Source: Marine Group II euryarchaeote MED-G37
GTDB lineage: Archaea; Thermoplasmatota; Poseidoniia; Poseidoniales; Thalassarchaeaceae
DNA length: 64,000 bases
NCBI GenBank assembly: GCA_002457555.1
Contig: NTJQ01000001.1
Coordinates: forward strand, 62,001-126,000
Direction of reading: 5' to 3'
How positions within the stretch are numbered: the first letter of the stretch is position 1; each line of letters begins with the position of its first letter. Below the pieces are notes generated by a model that ran no database searches, was not told where the DNA came from, and saw only the letters and a list, made by a program, of their open reading frames with translations. The translations under genes and the position numbers were made by a program. Positions 38,010-48,455 of the stretch are shown here, one piece after another.

Positions 38010-39329
38010 TTACTCTACTCCAGCATCTCGCTTGTATTCTTCATACACTTCTCGGAACAGTTTGATGTCCGTTTCAAAGGTCTCTGGCGGTAAGGGACCG
38101 AATGAGAATCTGAAGAATCGGGAATACGGCGTTTGGTAAATAGGGTCCTTTGAATGAGGTCTTGCCATATCACAATCTTTAGCGCTGAGAATTGCTGCTC
38201 CGTGTTTGAATAAACGTTTGTTCAATTCCTCACTATTCATTCCCTCTGGTAATTCGAGCCAATGGTAGAACCCACCATTACCCGTGTAAACTCCAAGACC
38301 CATTTCTTCGAATGCCTTGCCGTATCTTTCTCTCTGCCAGTTGTAATGTTGTTCTACGGCAGCCCTAGCCTTCTTGACTCGACTTGGTTCTAGAAGCATA
38401 ACAGCATAGTGTTGTGAAGGATGGCTTACGCCACCCATTCCGAAACTCGAGTAATTTGCCATAGTCTCAATGTTGGCCTTACTGGCAATAATCCAGCCGA
38501 TCCGGATTCCTGGTGATTGCAAGCCTTTGGTGCAAGCGCCGGCAAGGAAGACGTTGCTGTTATCGAGGTCTTGTACAAACTCGATTCCACTAACAGATGG
38601 TGTGTGAAACATTTCGTAGGCTTCATCCAGAAGAATTCCATTGCCGGATTTTTCTGCCATTTCGATGAGTTCTCGTAACTCTTCTCCAGAACGAGTTTGA
38701 CCTGATGGATTCTGAGGATTCGAAATTACTGGCAATAGTCCCGTTCCTTCACTAACTCCTTCTCGGTCGAAATATTCTGAATTACTAGGGTGGAAATTAT
38801 TCTCTTTGGTGAAAGGCACAATGTCGTATTCGGTATTTGTTTGTGTTAGAATGTCGAGATATGCTGGCCATTCTATGTTTCCAATTCTAACCCTGATGTG
38901 TTCTTTTAGGAAGGCCATTACCGTGTAGATTCCAGGCCTTCCCCCAGCGAATACCATGACATTCTCAGAGGTTATTGATGAGCCATATCTTGAGTTGTAG
39001 TAGTCAACGATTGCTTCTCGCAATTTTGGGTGCCCCCAAGCCTTGGGATAAAATCGATCTTCCCATGTAACTTCGACACTATCAGGAAGTTCTGGTCCAC
39101 CGAATTTTTCCAACGGCGTGGTAAGAGGGAAACCTTGCGACCAGGGGTAAGTTCCTTCTGTTCCCATGAAACTACCAAAGGTATCTCTGAATGCATAGAG
39201 AGTCTCGTAAATTCCCATAGGTGGACAGTTGTCCGAAAGGAAAGATTCAACCTGAAAATCATTAGTTTGTTCTGAACTCTTCACTCTGGCAGTTCCCCCT
39301 GTAATACACCTCCGCGAGGCTGCACACAA
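38010..39329 (-). CDS. PLP-dependent class I/II aminotransferase
   Basis: AWGHPKLREAIVDYYNSRYG, VISNPQNPSGQTRSGEELRELI, GILLDEAYEMF, FLAGACTKGLQSPGIRIGWIIA. The 5' end probably starts later (MGIYETL). Confidence 0.88.
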   Translation of the reverse strand: MCAASRRCITGGTARVKSSEQTNDFQVESFLSDNCPPMGIYETLYAFRDTFGSFMGTEGTYPWSQGFPLTTPLEKFGGPELPDSVEVTWEDRFYPKAWGHPKLREAIVDYYNSRYGSSITSENVMVFAGGRPGIYTVMAFLKEHIRVRIGNIEWPAYLDILTQTNTEYDIVPFTKENNFHPSNSEYFDREGVSEGTGLLPVISNPQNPSGQTRSGEELRELIEMAEKSGNGILLDEAYEMFHTPSVSGIEFVQDLDNSNVFLAGACTKGLQSPGIRIGWIIASKANIETMANYSSFGMGGVSHPSQHYAVMLLEPSRVKKARAAVEQHYNWQRERYGKAFEEMGLGVYTGNGGFYHWLELPEGMNSEELNKRLFKHGAAILSAKDCDMARPHSKDPIYQTPYSRFFRFSFGPLPPETFETDIKLFREVYEEYKRDAGVE

Positions 39330-39409
39330 ATGAGTTTGACCATCCTACTTTCTAATCTCAAGTATATGCCTAACAAAGCGTTAATGCATTCTATCGCTGT
39401 CGCCTGAGT

Positions 39410-42400
39410 ATGAACCGGCCCTTTAGTCGACGAATCTGCCTCTGTTTAGCGCTCACAGCATTACTTCTTGGGCTATCTGCATCCTTTGGGATAGACACTA
39501 ACGCACAAGAGAAACTTGCAGACGAGAAAGTCGTAGAAAGCACCCATTCCTCAAATCAAAGTTTGACAGGATTCCAAGCCGGCTCGATATATACAGAAAC
39601 AGTACTCGTGTCGTCATTGGAATATACATGTGTGAATATGAAAATACCTTCTTGGGTTAACGCTAGAACAAAATGCTGGGGTGCAAATAATTACGGCTAC
39701 ACTGGACATGGTAACTGGAGTCAAACTCACGAGCCGTATTTTGTACTATATGATTCTGGAAGTGGCATGACAAAATCTCTCGGCTCTTTTGGATTCCATA
39801 CAGTATCAGTACAGACCAACGGTGCAACAAATTCATGGGGGACCAATGAATATGGAGAATTAGGATTAGGGAATACCAATACAAACACAATAAGAGGGAA
39901 TACTGGCAACATGCCTCCAAACAGAACAGCTCTGCATGTTGAAGCCGGAGCAGATACCAGTTGTATGATTGCAGACGACCAATCAGTTTGGTGCTGGGGA
40001 AGAAACGACCCATTTGGACAGACAGGGACGAACGTTACTCCATCTCTGTTCCCAGTTCTACTACCAACAAAAGTACAGATTCCTAACAATCAATCGGCTA
40101 TTGCGCTATCTATGGGATGGAATTTCGCATGTGTCATATTAGAAGATCGAACTGGAATGTGTTGGGGTAAAAACGCCAATGGACAACTTGGTAATGGAAA
40201 TTATGATTATGCCGAATTCTCGCATCAAACTCCTGCACCAATTACAATAATTCCTCCGAATAGGACTCTTTCCGCGATCTCACTAGGAGGAGGTCATGCT
40301 TGCTCCATTCTAGATAACGGAAGTGTGTTTTGTTGGGGAGGAGGCAGAAATGGACAATTAGGTGACGGCACTCATTCGAATACTTCGACCACAGGTAATT
40401 ACGTTCCATTACCAGCAGGGCGAACTGCATTATCAATATCATCTGGTGTGAGGCATACATGCACAATCCTAGACGATCACAGCACTTGGTGCTGGGGGAA
40501 TAATTCAGAGGGCCAGATTGGTGATGGATCATCCGTTCCAGATACAGGAGAGACGGATTGGGAGCACAATCACCCCAGTAGTCCAGTAGCGGTAAGTGTC
40601 CCCGCCGGAATTGAGTTTGCTGCAATATCTGCTGGTCAAGACCATACTTGTGCAGTTGCAACAAACGGTTCGTTATGGTGCTGGGGCGGTCATGGTCGTG
40701 GCCAGCTAGGTTTGGGACGGTATATGAGTTCCGAGTCTCTTTGGACGCCCGTAGACAGTGACATACCAGCTTGGGTAAATCTATCAGGGCAAAGTTCTGC
40801 TTCAGCTTATGTTCCACTTTCTGATAGAGACCTCGATAATGATGGAAATTTATCCATCTTTGACCGTACACCGCTGGGCACTCCTATTTGCCCACCAGGC
40901 CAATATTTGATAGTTGTAGATGAGACTTGCAACGATGCCTCACCAGGTCATTATGTGCCGAATTCGAATATGACCTACCAAATTCCTTGCTCTTTTGGGA
41001 CATACCAACCAAATGCTGGCCAATCCTCCTGCTACGACGCAGATCCAGGATACTATGCTTCAATTCCTTTCTTGCATCAGAATCCTTGTGATGTTGGCCA
41101 ATATCAAAATGCATCAGGCCAATCCTCCTGCCATCCTACACCAGTAGGTCATTACAATAATTTGACAGGTTCAACCTCTCCAATACCTTGCAGCCCAGGA
41201 TATTTCCAATCTTCGGAAGGTCAGGCTAATTGTATTGCTAGTCAAGCCGGCTACTATGTTCCAAGCGAAGGACAGTCGGCCCAGACTATTTGTGAGGCCG
41301 GTACTTTCCAACCTGGTACAGGAATGTCTCTTTGTTGGAGGGCAAACTTAGGAAATCACGTCACCCAGGAAGGAGCTACCCAACAGACGGACTGCCAACC
41401 GGGTACCTATGCTGATGTACGAGGTTTGGTTGAGTGTAAGGAAGCAGACTCGGGGTATTTCGTATCAACCAATCTTTCCGCAACCCAATCGGCATGTCTC
41501 CCAGGTGAATATCAACCACTCTCAGGACAAGATAGCTGTTTGATGACCGATATCGGTCACTATAATTCAGACCCAGGATCTTCGGATATGATTCCTTGTG
41601 AGCAAGGATATTTCGAAGATCAAATGGGAAGCACATCTTGTAATCCATCGGAACCAGGCTATCATGTTCCCAGCACAGGTTCATCTAGTCAAACGGAGTG
41701 TCCAGTTGGCACCTATTCAACTGAAAATGCAATAGTTACCTGTACCGATGCATCACCAGGATACTATGTTCCAGGGATAGGCTCAACAGTGCAACTTGAA
41801 TGTCTTGCAGGAACATACACTGCGGAAGCGGGAGCATCATCTTGCACAGATGCCGACCCAGGCTACATCGTCAGATTTGATGGATCCTCACAACAGGAGG
41901 AGTGTACGGCAGGCAGCTATCAATCAGCTTCTGGAAGTACAGATTGTATTGCAGCATCACCCGGTAATTTTGTATCCGAAAATGCCGCAACTGGACAAAC
42001 AGAATGCCTACCTGGAACGTACCAATGGGACACAGGTCAAACGGATTGTTTGGATTCACCTGCTGGGCAATATTCTGCAGAGGCAGGCTCCTCGACAGTT
42101 GAGAATTGTGAACCAGGTACATACCAACCAGATACAGGCCAACCATCGTGTATAGAAGCCGAAGAGGGCCATTTCGTAGATGGATTTGGGGCGACTGAAC
42201 AAGTACCATGTGAGGTTGGAAGTTTCCAAAGTCTGACAGGCCAATCAAATTGTCAGCAAACAGATCCAGGATACACAGTATCTTCAGTCGGTTCAAGTGA
42301 GCAAACCCCATGTTCACCTGGAACTTACCAACCATTATTCGGAAAGGAAAGTTGTATTCTTGCTAGTGCTGACTATTTCGTGGAATCCGCTGGGTCTTCC

Positions 42401-42685
42401 CAACAAACCAGTTGCCCTTCAGGAGAATCTCAGCCAGAAGAAGGTCAATCTTCCTGTATTAGCGACGGGGAGAGCGATCTACCAATATTTGCAATTGCTG
42501 GAGCTGCTATTGTAGTCCTCGCAATCGGAGGATTCTTGATGACTCAGGGTAAGAGCAAACCTGCTCCAAAAGCCAAGAGAGGAAGAAGGCCACCAGAGGG
42601 CGCCAAAAGACGGAGAAAGCGACCTAAAGGAGCTAGTAAGCCGAAATCAAGAGAGGCCACTCCCAAAAAAATTGATGAAGAGTGA
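39410..42685 (+). CDS. Surface protein: RCC1/BLIP-II-like propeller repeats plus about 16 Cys-rich ephrin-receptor-like (GCC2/GCC3) repeats, TM and basic tail
   Basis: RCC1 repeats (HACSILDNGSVFCWGGGRNGQLGDG; HTCAVATNGSLWCWGGHGRGQLGLG); Cys repeats C-x2-G-x-Y..G-x-x-x-C..PGYYV; TM LPIFAIAGAAIVVLAIGGFLM then KAKRGRRPPEGAKRRRKRPK. Confidence 0.88.
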   Translation: MNRPFSRRICLCLALTALLLGLSASFGIDTNAQEKLADEKVVESTHSSNQSLTGFQAGSIYTETVLVSSLEYTCVNMKIPSWVNARTKCWGANNYGYTGHGNWSQTHEPYFVLYDSGSGMTKSLGSFGFHTVSVQTNGATNSWGTNEYGELGLGNTNTNTIRGNTGNMPPNRTALHVEAGADTSCMIADDQSVWCWGRNDPFGQTGTNVTPSLFPVLLPTKVQIPNNQSAIALSMGWNFACVILEDRTGMCWGKNANGQLGNGNYDYAEFSHQTPAPITIIPPNRTLSAISLGGGHACSILDNGSVFCWGGGRNGQLGDGTHSNTSTTGNYVPLPAGRTALSISSGVRHTCTILDDHSTWCWGNNSEGQIGDGSSVPDTGETDWEHNHPSSPVAVSVPAGIEFAAISAGQDHTCAVATNGSLWCWGGHGRGQLGLGRYMSSESLWTPVDSDIPAWVNLSGQSSASAYVPLSDRDLDNDGNLSIFDRTPLGTPICPPGQYLIVVDETCNDASPGHYVPNSNMTYQIPCSFGTYQPNAGQSSCYDADPGYYASIPFLHQNPCDVGQYQNASGQSSCHPTPVGHYNNLTGSTSPIPCSPGYFQSSEGQANCIASQAGYYVPSEGQSAQTICEAGTFQPGTGMSLCWRANLGNHVTQEGATQQTDCQPGTYADVRGLVECKEADSGYFVSTNLSATQSACLPGEYQPLSGQDSCLMTDIGHYNSDPGSSDMIPCEQGYFEDQMGSTSCNPSEPGYHVPSTGSSSQTECPVGTYSTENAIVTCTDASPGYYVPGIGSTVQLECLAGTYTAEAGASSCTDADPGYIVRFDGSSQQEECTAGSYQSASGSTDCIAASPGNFVSENAATGQTECLPGTYQWDTGQTDCLDSPAGQYSAEAGSSTVENCEPGTYQPDTGQPSCIEAEEGHFVDGFGATEQVPCEVGSFQSLTGQSNCQQTDPGYTVSSVGSSEQTPCSPGTYQPLFGKESCILASADYFVESAGSSQQTSCPSGESQPEEGQSSCISDGESDLPIFAIAGAAIVVLAIGGFLMTQGKSKPAPKAKRGRRPPEGAKRRRKRPKGASKPKSREATPKKIDEE
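40888..42462 (+). repeat. In-frame tandem protein repeats, about 32-33 aa period, about 16 copies
   Basis: Recurring CxxGTYQ...GQxxCxxAxPGYYVxxxGSSxQT in the translation. Confidence 0.85.
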
Positions 42686-42761
42686 TTTACTAAATTCGAC
42701 AGTTTAGAAGTTGAACCCGCCACTCGGTTTTCTTGAAATGTGAGTCCGATTCAGGAGAACC

Positions 42762-43808
42762 ATGCGAGGGTATGCGTCAGACAGGGTTGACCTCCGTTCG
42801 GATACTGTCACCCAACCCACTGAATCTATGCGCGAAGTGATGACTTCTGCAGAGGTTGGAGATGATGTCATGGGTGACGACCCTACGGTAAATCATCTTC
42901 AAGAAAAAGTGGCTAAGATGTTAGGTAAAGAAGCGGGACTGTATGTGTCTTCAGGGACTATGGGTAACGCGGTAGCTATACTCGCTCATACTCGCCCCGG
43001 CGACGAGATAGTGGCATATACCAAATCACATATTTTTCGATACGAAGGTGGCGGCTATGCCTCTCTTGCAGGTTGCTCAATGTCACTAGTACCTGCTTCA
43101 GATGGAATAATGAGGCCGGAGGATGTTAAGGCAGCTATTCGTAAAGCGGAGGGTAGTGAATCTCATTATCCTGATTGTAGTCTAGTTTGCGTCGAGAATA
43201 CCTCAAACCTAGGCGGTGGCTCAGTTTATCCCCAAGAAATACTCGATGAGATATGTCAGATCGCTCATGAAAATGGTTGCAATGCTCACATGGACGGTGC
43301 TCGACTATTCAATGCCGTAGTGGCCTCAGGAACCGACCCAGCAAGAATGGTGAGAGATTTTGATACCGTGACCATTTGTCTATCAAAAGGTCTCGGGGCT
43401 CCGGTAGGATCGGTTCTTGTTGGTAGTAAGGAATTCATTGACCGAGCCCACAGATTCCGCAAGATGCTAGGTGGAGGTATGCGACAAGCAGGGATAATCG
43501 CCGCAGGTGGGTTATATGCTCTGGATAATAATTTGGAGGGACTTGCAGAGGACCACGTTCGAGCTAAGAGGCTAGCAATAGCGATTAATGAAATACGAAA
43601 TTACTCAGTAGAATTGGATGCAGTCCATTCTAACATAGTTCTAATTTCAACACCAGAAGGCACCGCTAAATCCGTTGTATCTTCACTCGCTGAACAAGGT
43701 ATTGATATTATCGATATTGATGATTCACAAGTGAGAGCAGTTACTCATTTACATATCACCGATGAGGATATTGAAAGGACGATTACGGCCTTTTCTTCGA
43801 CGCAATAA
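42762..43808 (+). CDS. ltaE: Low-specificity threonine aldolase (beta-eliminating lyase family)
   Basis: [86 protein letters not shown]. Confidence 0.92.
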   Translation: MRGYASDRVDLRSDTVTQPTESMREVMTSAEVGDDVMGDDPTVNHLQEKVAKMLGKEAGLYVSSGTMGNAVAILAHTRPGDEIVAYTKSHIFRYEGGGYASLAGCSMSLVPASDGIMRPEDVKAAIRKAEGSESHYPDCSLVCVENTSNLGGGSVYPQEILDEICQIAHENGCNAHMDGARLFNAVVASGTDPARMVRDFDTVTICLSKGLGAPVGSVLVGSKEFIDRAHRFRKMLGGGMRQAGIIAAGGLYALDNNLEGLAEDHVRAKRLAIAINEIRNYSVELDAVHSNIVLISTPEGTAKSVVSSLAEQGIDIIDIDDSQVRAVTHLHITDEDIERTITAFSSTQ

Positions 43809-44777
43809 ATGCGAACCCTTCATCACCGGAATGATTTCGCCGATTCGATGCGAAGCATTCTGGCGGTCTTTCTTTCCGCGCTATTACTAGCACCGATGGG
43901 TACTCTGGCGGAGACCGGAACCATTTGGCTCGATGCTAGAGGTCAACAGGATGCTGGAACCTTTGGGGGTCTTACCTTACCGATTGGTAATGGAACAGTT
44001 GATGCAAGCACCAGCTCGGATTATGTTGATCTGCCGAATATAGTTGAGGTGTACACTGCAACTTGGTGTGTAAATTGCGTAACATCAGAGGAAGCCATGA
44101 GCGAGGCAGTCGAAGATGTCGATGCAGTACTTATCCACTATCACCGTGTTTGGATAGAACCGGAAGACCCATTCGGTTCGGATAGTACCGAGGAGCGGTG
44201 GGTAGAATATTATGGAGAGTCCTCGAATTCAGTTGCAGGGGAGGAGAGAATCGCTCCTAGTTTGGTAGTAGATGGTCAGCGTTTACATACTGGTTCAAGA
44301 GCAAAAGGCGTTTCATTAATTGATGATTATTCACAATCATTACAGGTCGGGAATCGTGCTTGGTTTCTAGGTGGCACAATCGATTTTTCGGTTATTTTCA
44401 CTGAAGCAGGAGCGAGCTTTTCTTGGAACTTCGATAATCTAGTATTTTCTTGTGCCGATGATTGTCCTACCCAGACTACAACTCCATGGATTCTATTCGT
44501 CGAGGATTCAGCAAATTTCGATGAAGGTAGTAACAATTTGGAAGATTATCATCATGTTAATCATGCAGCAAACCAGATTTCTGGGACCAATGGAACAGCA
44601 ATTCTCGATGTCCCTGAAACTTGGGATGGTGAAGACATGAAAGCAGTATTACTAATCGATTGGGAAATTGAAAAAGAAGGCGGGAATAGTTTCCATGATA
44701 GTCTACCCGGAATTGGCATATCTACTCTATTCTCTCTCCTCCTCGCCGTCCCCCTAGTGAAAAGTCGACGTCAATGA
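43809..44777 (+). CDS. Secreted/membrane-anchored thioredoxin-fold protein (CVNC motif)
   Basis: Signal MRSILAVFLSALLLAPMGTLAE; VEVYTATWCVNCVTSEEAMSEAVEDV; C-terminal TM ISTLFSLLLAVPLV. Confidence 0.65.
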   Translation: MRTLHHRNDFADSMRSILAVFLSALLLAPMGTLAETGTIWLDARGQQDAGTFGGLTLPIGNGTVDASTSSDYVDLPNIVEVYTATWCVNCVTSEEAMSEAVEDVDAVLIHYHRVWIEPEDPFGSDSTEERWVEYYGESSNSVAGEERIAPSLVVDGQRLHTGSRAKGVSLIDDYSQSLQVGNRAWFLGGTIDFSVIFTEAGASFSWNFDNLVFSCADDCPTQTTTPWILFVEDSANFDEGSNNLEDYHHVNHAANQISGTNGTAILDVPETWDGEDMKAVLLIDWEIEKEGGNSFHDSLPGIGISTLFSLLLAVPLVKSRRQ

Positions 44778-44834
44778 GGTCAATTCTGAGCCAATCCCAT
44801 CGGCGGGTTCAAGAACCCCCTCAAAGCATCATAG

Positions 44835-47800
44835 ATGCTCGGTGGCGTCATGGTTCAGGAACTGGTACACTCTGTTACCAATGAAGAGGTTCAACCGGGG
44901 CCACTTCCAGATTGGCTAGTTGACCATATAAAACGGCAAAGCACAGAGCCGCTACCTCACTCCCAAGGAGGCCCATCTCGAATTCTAATACTGTATCCTG
45001 GAGAGCAGGCTAGGCGAGAGAATCTTGAGCGCTTAGCGGATGAAGGGGTAGTAATTGACAGAACTCTTCACCATACTATTGATTCTCTCGAAAAATCTCT
45101 TCTTGCGGATTTAAGATTGCCAAGAATCTTATCGATGTCTGGCGGTTGGAATTTAATTCTCAATGCCGCCTGTGCTGAGGCTGCTGCTAATTTGGAATTT
45201 CCAATTATTCATCCAATACCTCAACTCCAATGGAATCGAAACAAGACGCGTTCTATAGCCACTTTGCATTCGATTTTGTCACGTGAGGGCAGTCTGAATG
45301 ATTGGGAAGGAGCAGGTATTGCGGGCTTCTCTCGCGTAATTAGAGAATTGGAAGTACAATTGGGAGGCACCCACCCTGATTTCGTTACTGACCGGGTAAT
45401 CGAGGGCCTACAGAGAACACTTAGTTCTCAAACGTCACCATTTAGCCTGTTAGAGGTCGATGGAATTGTAATGCTCGACCATTCTCCTGTTATGCCCTCT
45501 CGAAAAATAGATTTGTTACGAGTAATTTCACAACATCGTCCAATTCATCAATTGGTATATCCTGGAAATTTTAGACAGGGATTCCATGGTTTTCTTCTCG
45601 AAGACCAATACCCAATTAGGGATTCTCAAGACCTATCTAGTTGGCTACCTAATCACGATTTGGCAGATCTATCAGAGGGAATTGAAACCTCAAGCCATCG
45701 TAGATTTAGAATTCAGAGAGAGGCACATTCTATTTCACTAGCGACCAGACTAATCGCTGAGCAACTGAGGACTAATCCAGAGTCTAGCATATTGCTGATT
45801 GACCCTACCTCATATGAAGAAAACCACCAATGGATTAGAGCCTTGAAAGATATCGGAATCTCTCTGCCTAGCTCACAATCCATGGCTTCTAGCAAACCTC
45901 TGGGACATTGGCTTGCTAGTCTTGCCGGTATTTGCCATGGGCCGAATGCATGGTCTCTAGATTCATTGCGAGCGCTTGCCTTACAGGAATCTTTGAGAAT
46001 TTTTCCAGAACCAAACTCTCATCCCTTAGACACAGAAATTATTCCAATGGCAAACGCAGATTTACTATCGGATTTGGCTCGAAGCGATCACATACTTGGT
46101 GGGGCTGGAACCCTTGAGAGATGGTTAATCACTCTTGCAAGAGAAGAATCAGACGATATCAAAGGGCCGACTAAGGAAGCCACACAGTGGTGGCTGCTTT
46201 CACTGGCCCAGACAAATAGGCCACTTCTAGCAGATTATGATCAGGCGGTACTTTCCAACCGTGACTTATGGCGCGGTTGTCATAGCGGCCAAGAGTTACC
46301 ACAAATAGAAGCCACAAACAGTGGCGATGAGTGGCTAAATTCCGCTCTATCAAGAGTTGATTTAGAATTGGGCATTGACTCAGCGGATGGCTCTCACTCC
46401 CTCCCAGCCGCAGTAGTGCAAAGCGTAATTGATGCACATTCACGACTACGAAGAATGCAACGAACAACAGGCCAATCAATTCCACAATCCGGCTCTAATT
46501 GGGTTGTTGAGTTGGAAACAATACTATCCTCGACCCCTGTGAGAAGTGGCGGTGGTAATTCATACAGCAGAGTCCGCCTCTGTACTCCAGAGGACGCATT
46601 AGGCTGTAATGCAGATTTGATAATCCTAGCAAACATTTCCAGTTCTTCTTGGGATTTACGAGTTCAGAAGGTGCCACTGCTGGGGGAAGAGGAGCGACAT
46701 AGGCTAGGAATTCTTAGACCAGACACTCCGATTCGTCAAGCTCGTCACCATTTCTATCATTTGCTAGGTGCAGCAAATTCAGAGATTGTAGTATTAGATC
46801 CGAGTCAGGATAAATCCACTCCTGTCGCCGCTCCAATTCGTGAATGGATTGGTGACCACATTTCCGAATCAACATCAATTAATCTCGAAGAATCTCCGAT
46901 TAGAGAAAATGACTCGAGTAATCAAAGATGGCAAGATGGGAACTCATTGCGCAATATGCAGGCGCCTTCTAGATTGGCACTCAACCCTTCAGCGGTTTCA
47001 ATACCTCTTGACGTAGAAATTCAGCAGGATAGACAACGTCGAATGCAAAGGGGTGTAGATGAGGAAGGATATCTATCTGAAATGGGAACTCCACATATTT
47101 GGGACGTGAAGGATAGTCAATTGATTATCAGGCCTCCAAAAAGAAAGGTCAGTCCGAGGATGGCCTCACGCTGGCCGGTAGTCGGCGGCTCTAGAATGGC
47201 ATCAATCGACCCGCGCCCGCTAACCCCTGAAGAAACCGGGTCTTTCCCTTTCGATTCTCGACATGGGCATGTTGAAGGCGCTGGACAAATAGTTCCAATT
47301 TGGTCAGCAAGTCGCCTCAAATATTGGCTTTCGTGTCCCAGAAAAGGCTGGCTAACTCGAGGATTATATGCTAAAGAAGAGGAGCGCCAAAGGGAAGACC
47401 TTGACGCTAGAGTACAAGGAAATTTGCTCCACAAAGTACACCATCAATTGATTGAACAAATCTTAGGAGTTGAGGAGAATAAAGAACGAAATCTTGAAGA
47501 AATAGAGAACAGCAACTTGCCCTTGAATATTGCAAATGCAAATCTAAGTGACACCGAATTACAATCTATTGCACTAGGAATTCTCGCCGATTTAGCTCCG
47601 TGGTTAGAGAGGACTGATGCAGTCTCCAATACTCGCTTACGTATGCTAACTGGTTTCACAAGGAATGAGTGGTTTGAATGGCTTAGCGAAGAAGACCCAA
47701 CTCCCTTAGCCGGTCGCATTGGTAGAATGATAACTGCCGAACGAACATTATCGGGGGCAATACCAATTGCCATCGAGTGGGAGGCGCTTTCTTTCGATGA

Positions 47801-48455
47801 TGATGGGATTGAAATCTCTCTTCCAGCAGAGCTATCCAGCCACGGCGATGAAGAATTACCATCATTAAGATTGAGAGGAGAAATAGACCGAGTAGATTTA
47901 CTTCCTTTCGATTCGGAAATGACTATTTTTGAAAATGAAAATGGGTCGAATTCTGTAGCACCAATTAGGCTGCATGGTGAGGATTGGACGCCTCGAAGAC
48001 AAATTATCATCCGTGACATCAAAACCAGTGAAAGAGAACCACGCGAACGCCATCGTTTGGGGCTGCTCGAGGAATTACAACTCGCCCTCTATTCAAGAGC
48101 ATGGGAGGTGGCACATCCAGGTGACTTAGTAATCGCTGCCGGTATCAGTGTAATTGGCCATAATACAGATTATTTCCTAGAAGTTTCAGACCTGATTAAC
48201 GAAGAATCCTCTGGGCTTGAGATAGGAGATAGGAGTAAGCAAGAAACATCTGATCTGCATCGCTTTCCAGACGAAGAACCCGACCAAGCGAGTGACTCAT
48301 TCAGGGCTTGGTTGGCTCAACGTCTTACCACGGCCCTTGCAACTGCCGCGGGAGCATCTAGCGGCCGGGTTCACCCGACTCCTAGTGAGGACGCTTGCAA
48401 ATACTGTCCTGTGACTTCGGTATGTGATGTTCGACACAGAGGTGATGACCGATGA
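44835..48455 (+). CDS. AddB-like helicase/nuclease subunit (Fe-S PD-(D/E)XK nuclease; no P-loop seen)
   Basis: C-terminal WSASRLKYWLSCPRKGWLTRG, GEIDRVDLLP...IIIRDIKTSERE, EELQLALYSRAWE, ACKYCPVTSVC; N-terminal ILILYPGEQARRENL lacks GxGKT. Confidence 0.75.
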   Translation: MLGGVMVQELVHSVTNEEVQPGPLPDWLVDHIKRQSTEPLPHSQGGPSRILILYPGEQARRENLERLADEGVVIDRTLHHTIDSLEKSLLADLRLPRILSMSGGWNLILNAACAEAAANLEFPIIHPIPQLQWNRNKTRSIATLHSILSREGSLNDWEGAGIAGFSRVIRELEVQLGGTHPDFVTDRVIEGLQRTLSSQTSPFSLLEVDGIVMLDHSPVMPSRKIDLLRVISQHRPIHQLVYPGNFRQGFHGFLLEDQYPIRDSQDLSSWLPNHDLADLSEGIETSSHRRFRIQREAHSISLATRLIAEQLRTNPESSILLIDPTSYEENHQWIRALKDIGISLPSSQSMASSKPLGHWLASLAGICHGPNAWSLDSLRALALQESLRIFPEPNSHPLDTEIIPMANADLLSDLARSDHILGGAGTLERWLITLAREESDDIKGPTKEATQWWLLSLAQTNRPLLADYDQAVLSNRDLWRGCHSGQELPQIEATNSGDEWLNSALSRVDLELGIDSADGSHSLPAAVVQSVIDAHSRLRRMQRTTGQSIPQSGSNWVVELETILSSTPVRSGGGNSYSRVRLCTPEDALGCNADLIILANISSSSWDLRVQKVPLLGEEERHRLGILRPDTPIRQARHHFYHLLGAANSEIVVLDPSQDKSTPVAAPIREWIGDHISESTSINLEESPIRENDSSNQRWQDGNSLRNMQAPSRLALNPSAVSIPLDVEIQQDRQRRMQRGVDEEGYLSEMGTPHIWDVKDSQLIIRPPKRKVSPRMASRWPVVGGSRMASIDPRPLTPEETGSFPFDSRHGHVEGAGQIVPIWSASRLKYWLSCPRKGWLTRGLYAKEEERQREDLDARVQGNLLHKVHHQLIEQILGVEENKERNLEEIENSNLPLNIANANLSDTELQSIALGILADLAPWLERTDAVSNTRLRMLTGFTRNEWFEWLSEEDPTPLAGRIGRMITAERTLSGAIPIAIEWEALSFDDDGIEISLPAELSSHGDEELPSLRLRGEIDRVDLLPFDSEMTIFENENGSNSVAPIRLHGEDWTPRRQIIIRDIKTSEREPRERHRLGLLEELQLALYSRAWEVAHPGDLVIAAGISVIGHNTDYFLEVSDLINEESSGLEIGDRSKQETSDLHRFPDEEPDQASDSFRAWLAQRLTTALATAAGASSGRVHPTPSEDACKYCPVTSVCDVRHRGDDR

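Noticed and set aside
40888-42462. Regular tandem repeats suggestive of CRISPR or satellite DNA
   Set aside because: Repeats are conserved at protein level (Cys repeats) in one open frame; no identical DNA repeats with unique spacers.
47444-48022. 192-aa minus-strand ORF
   Set aside because: Antisense to the AddB-like CDS; no family features.
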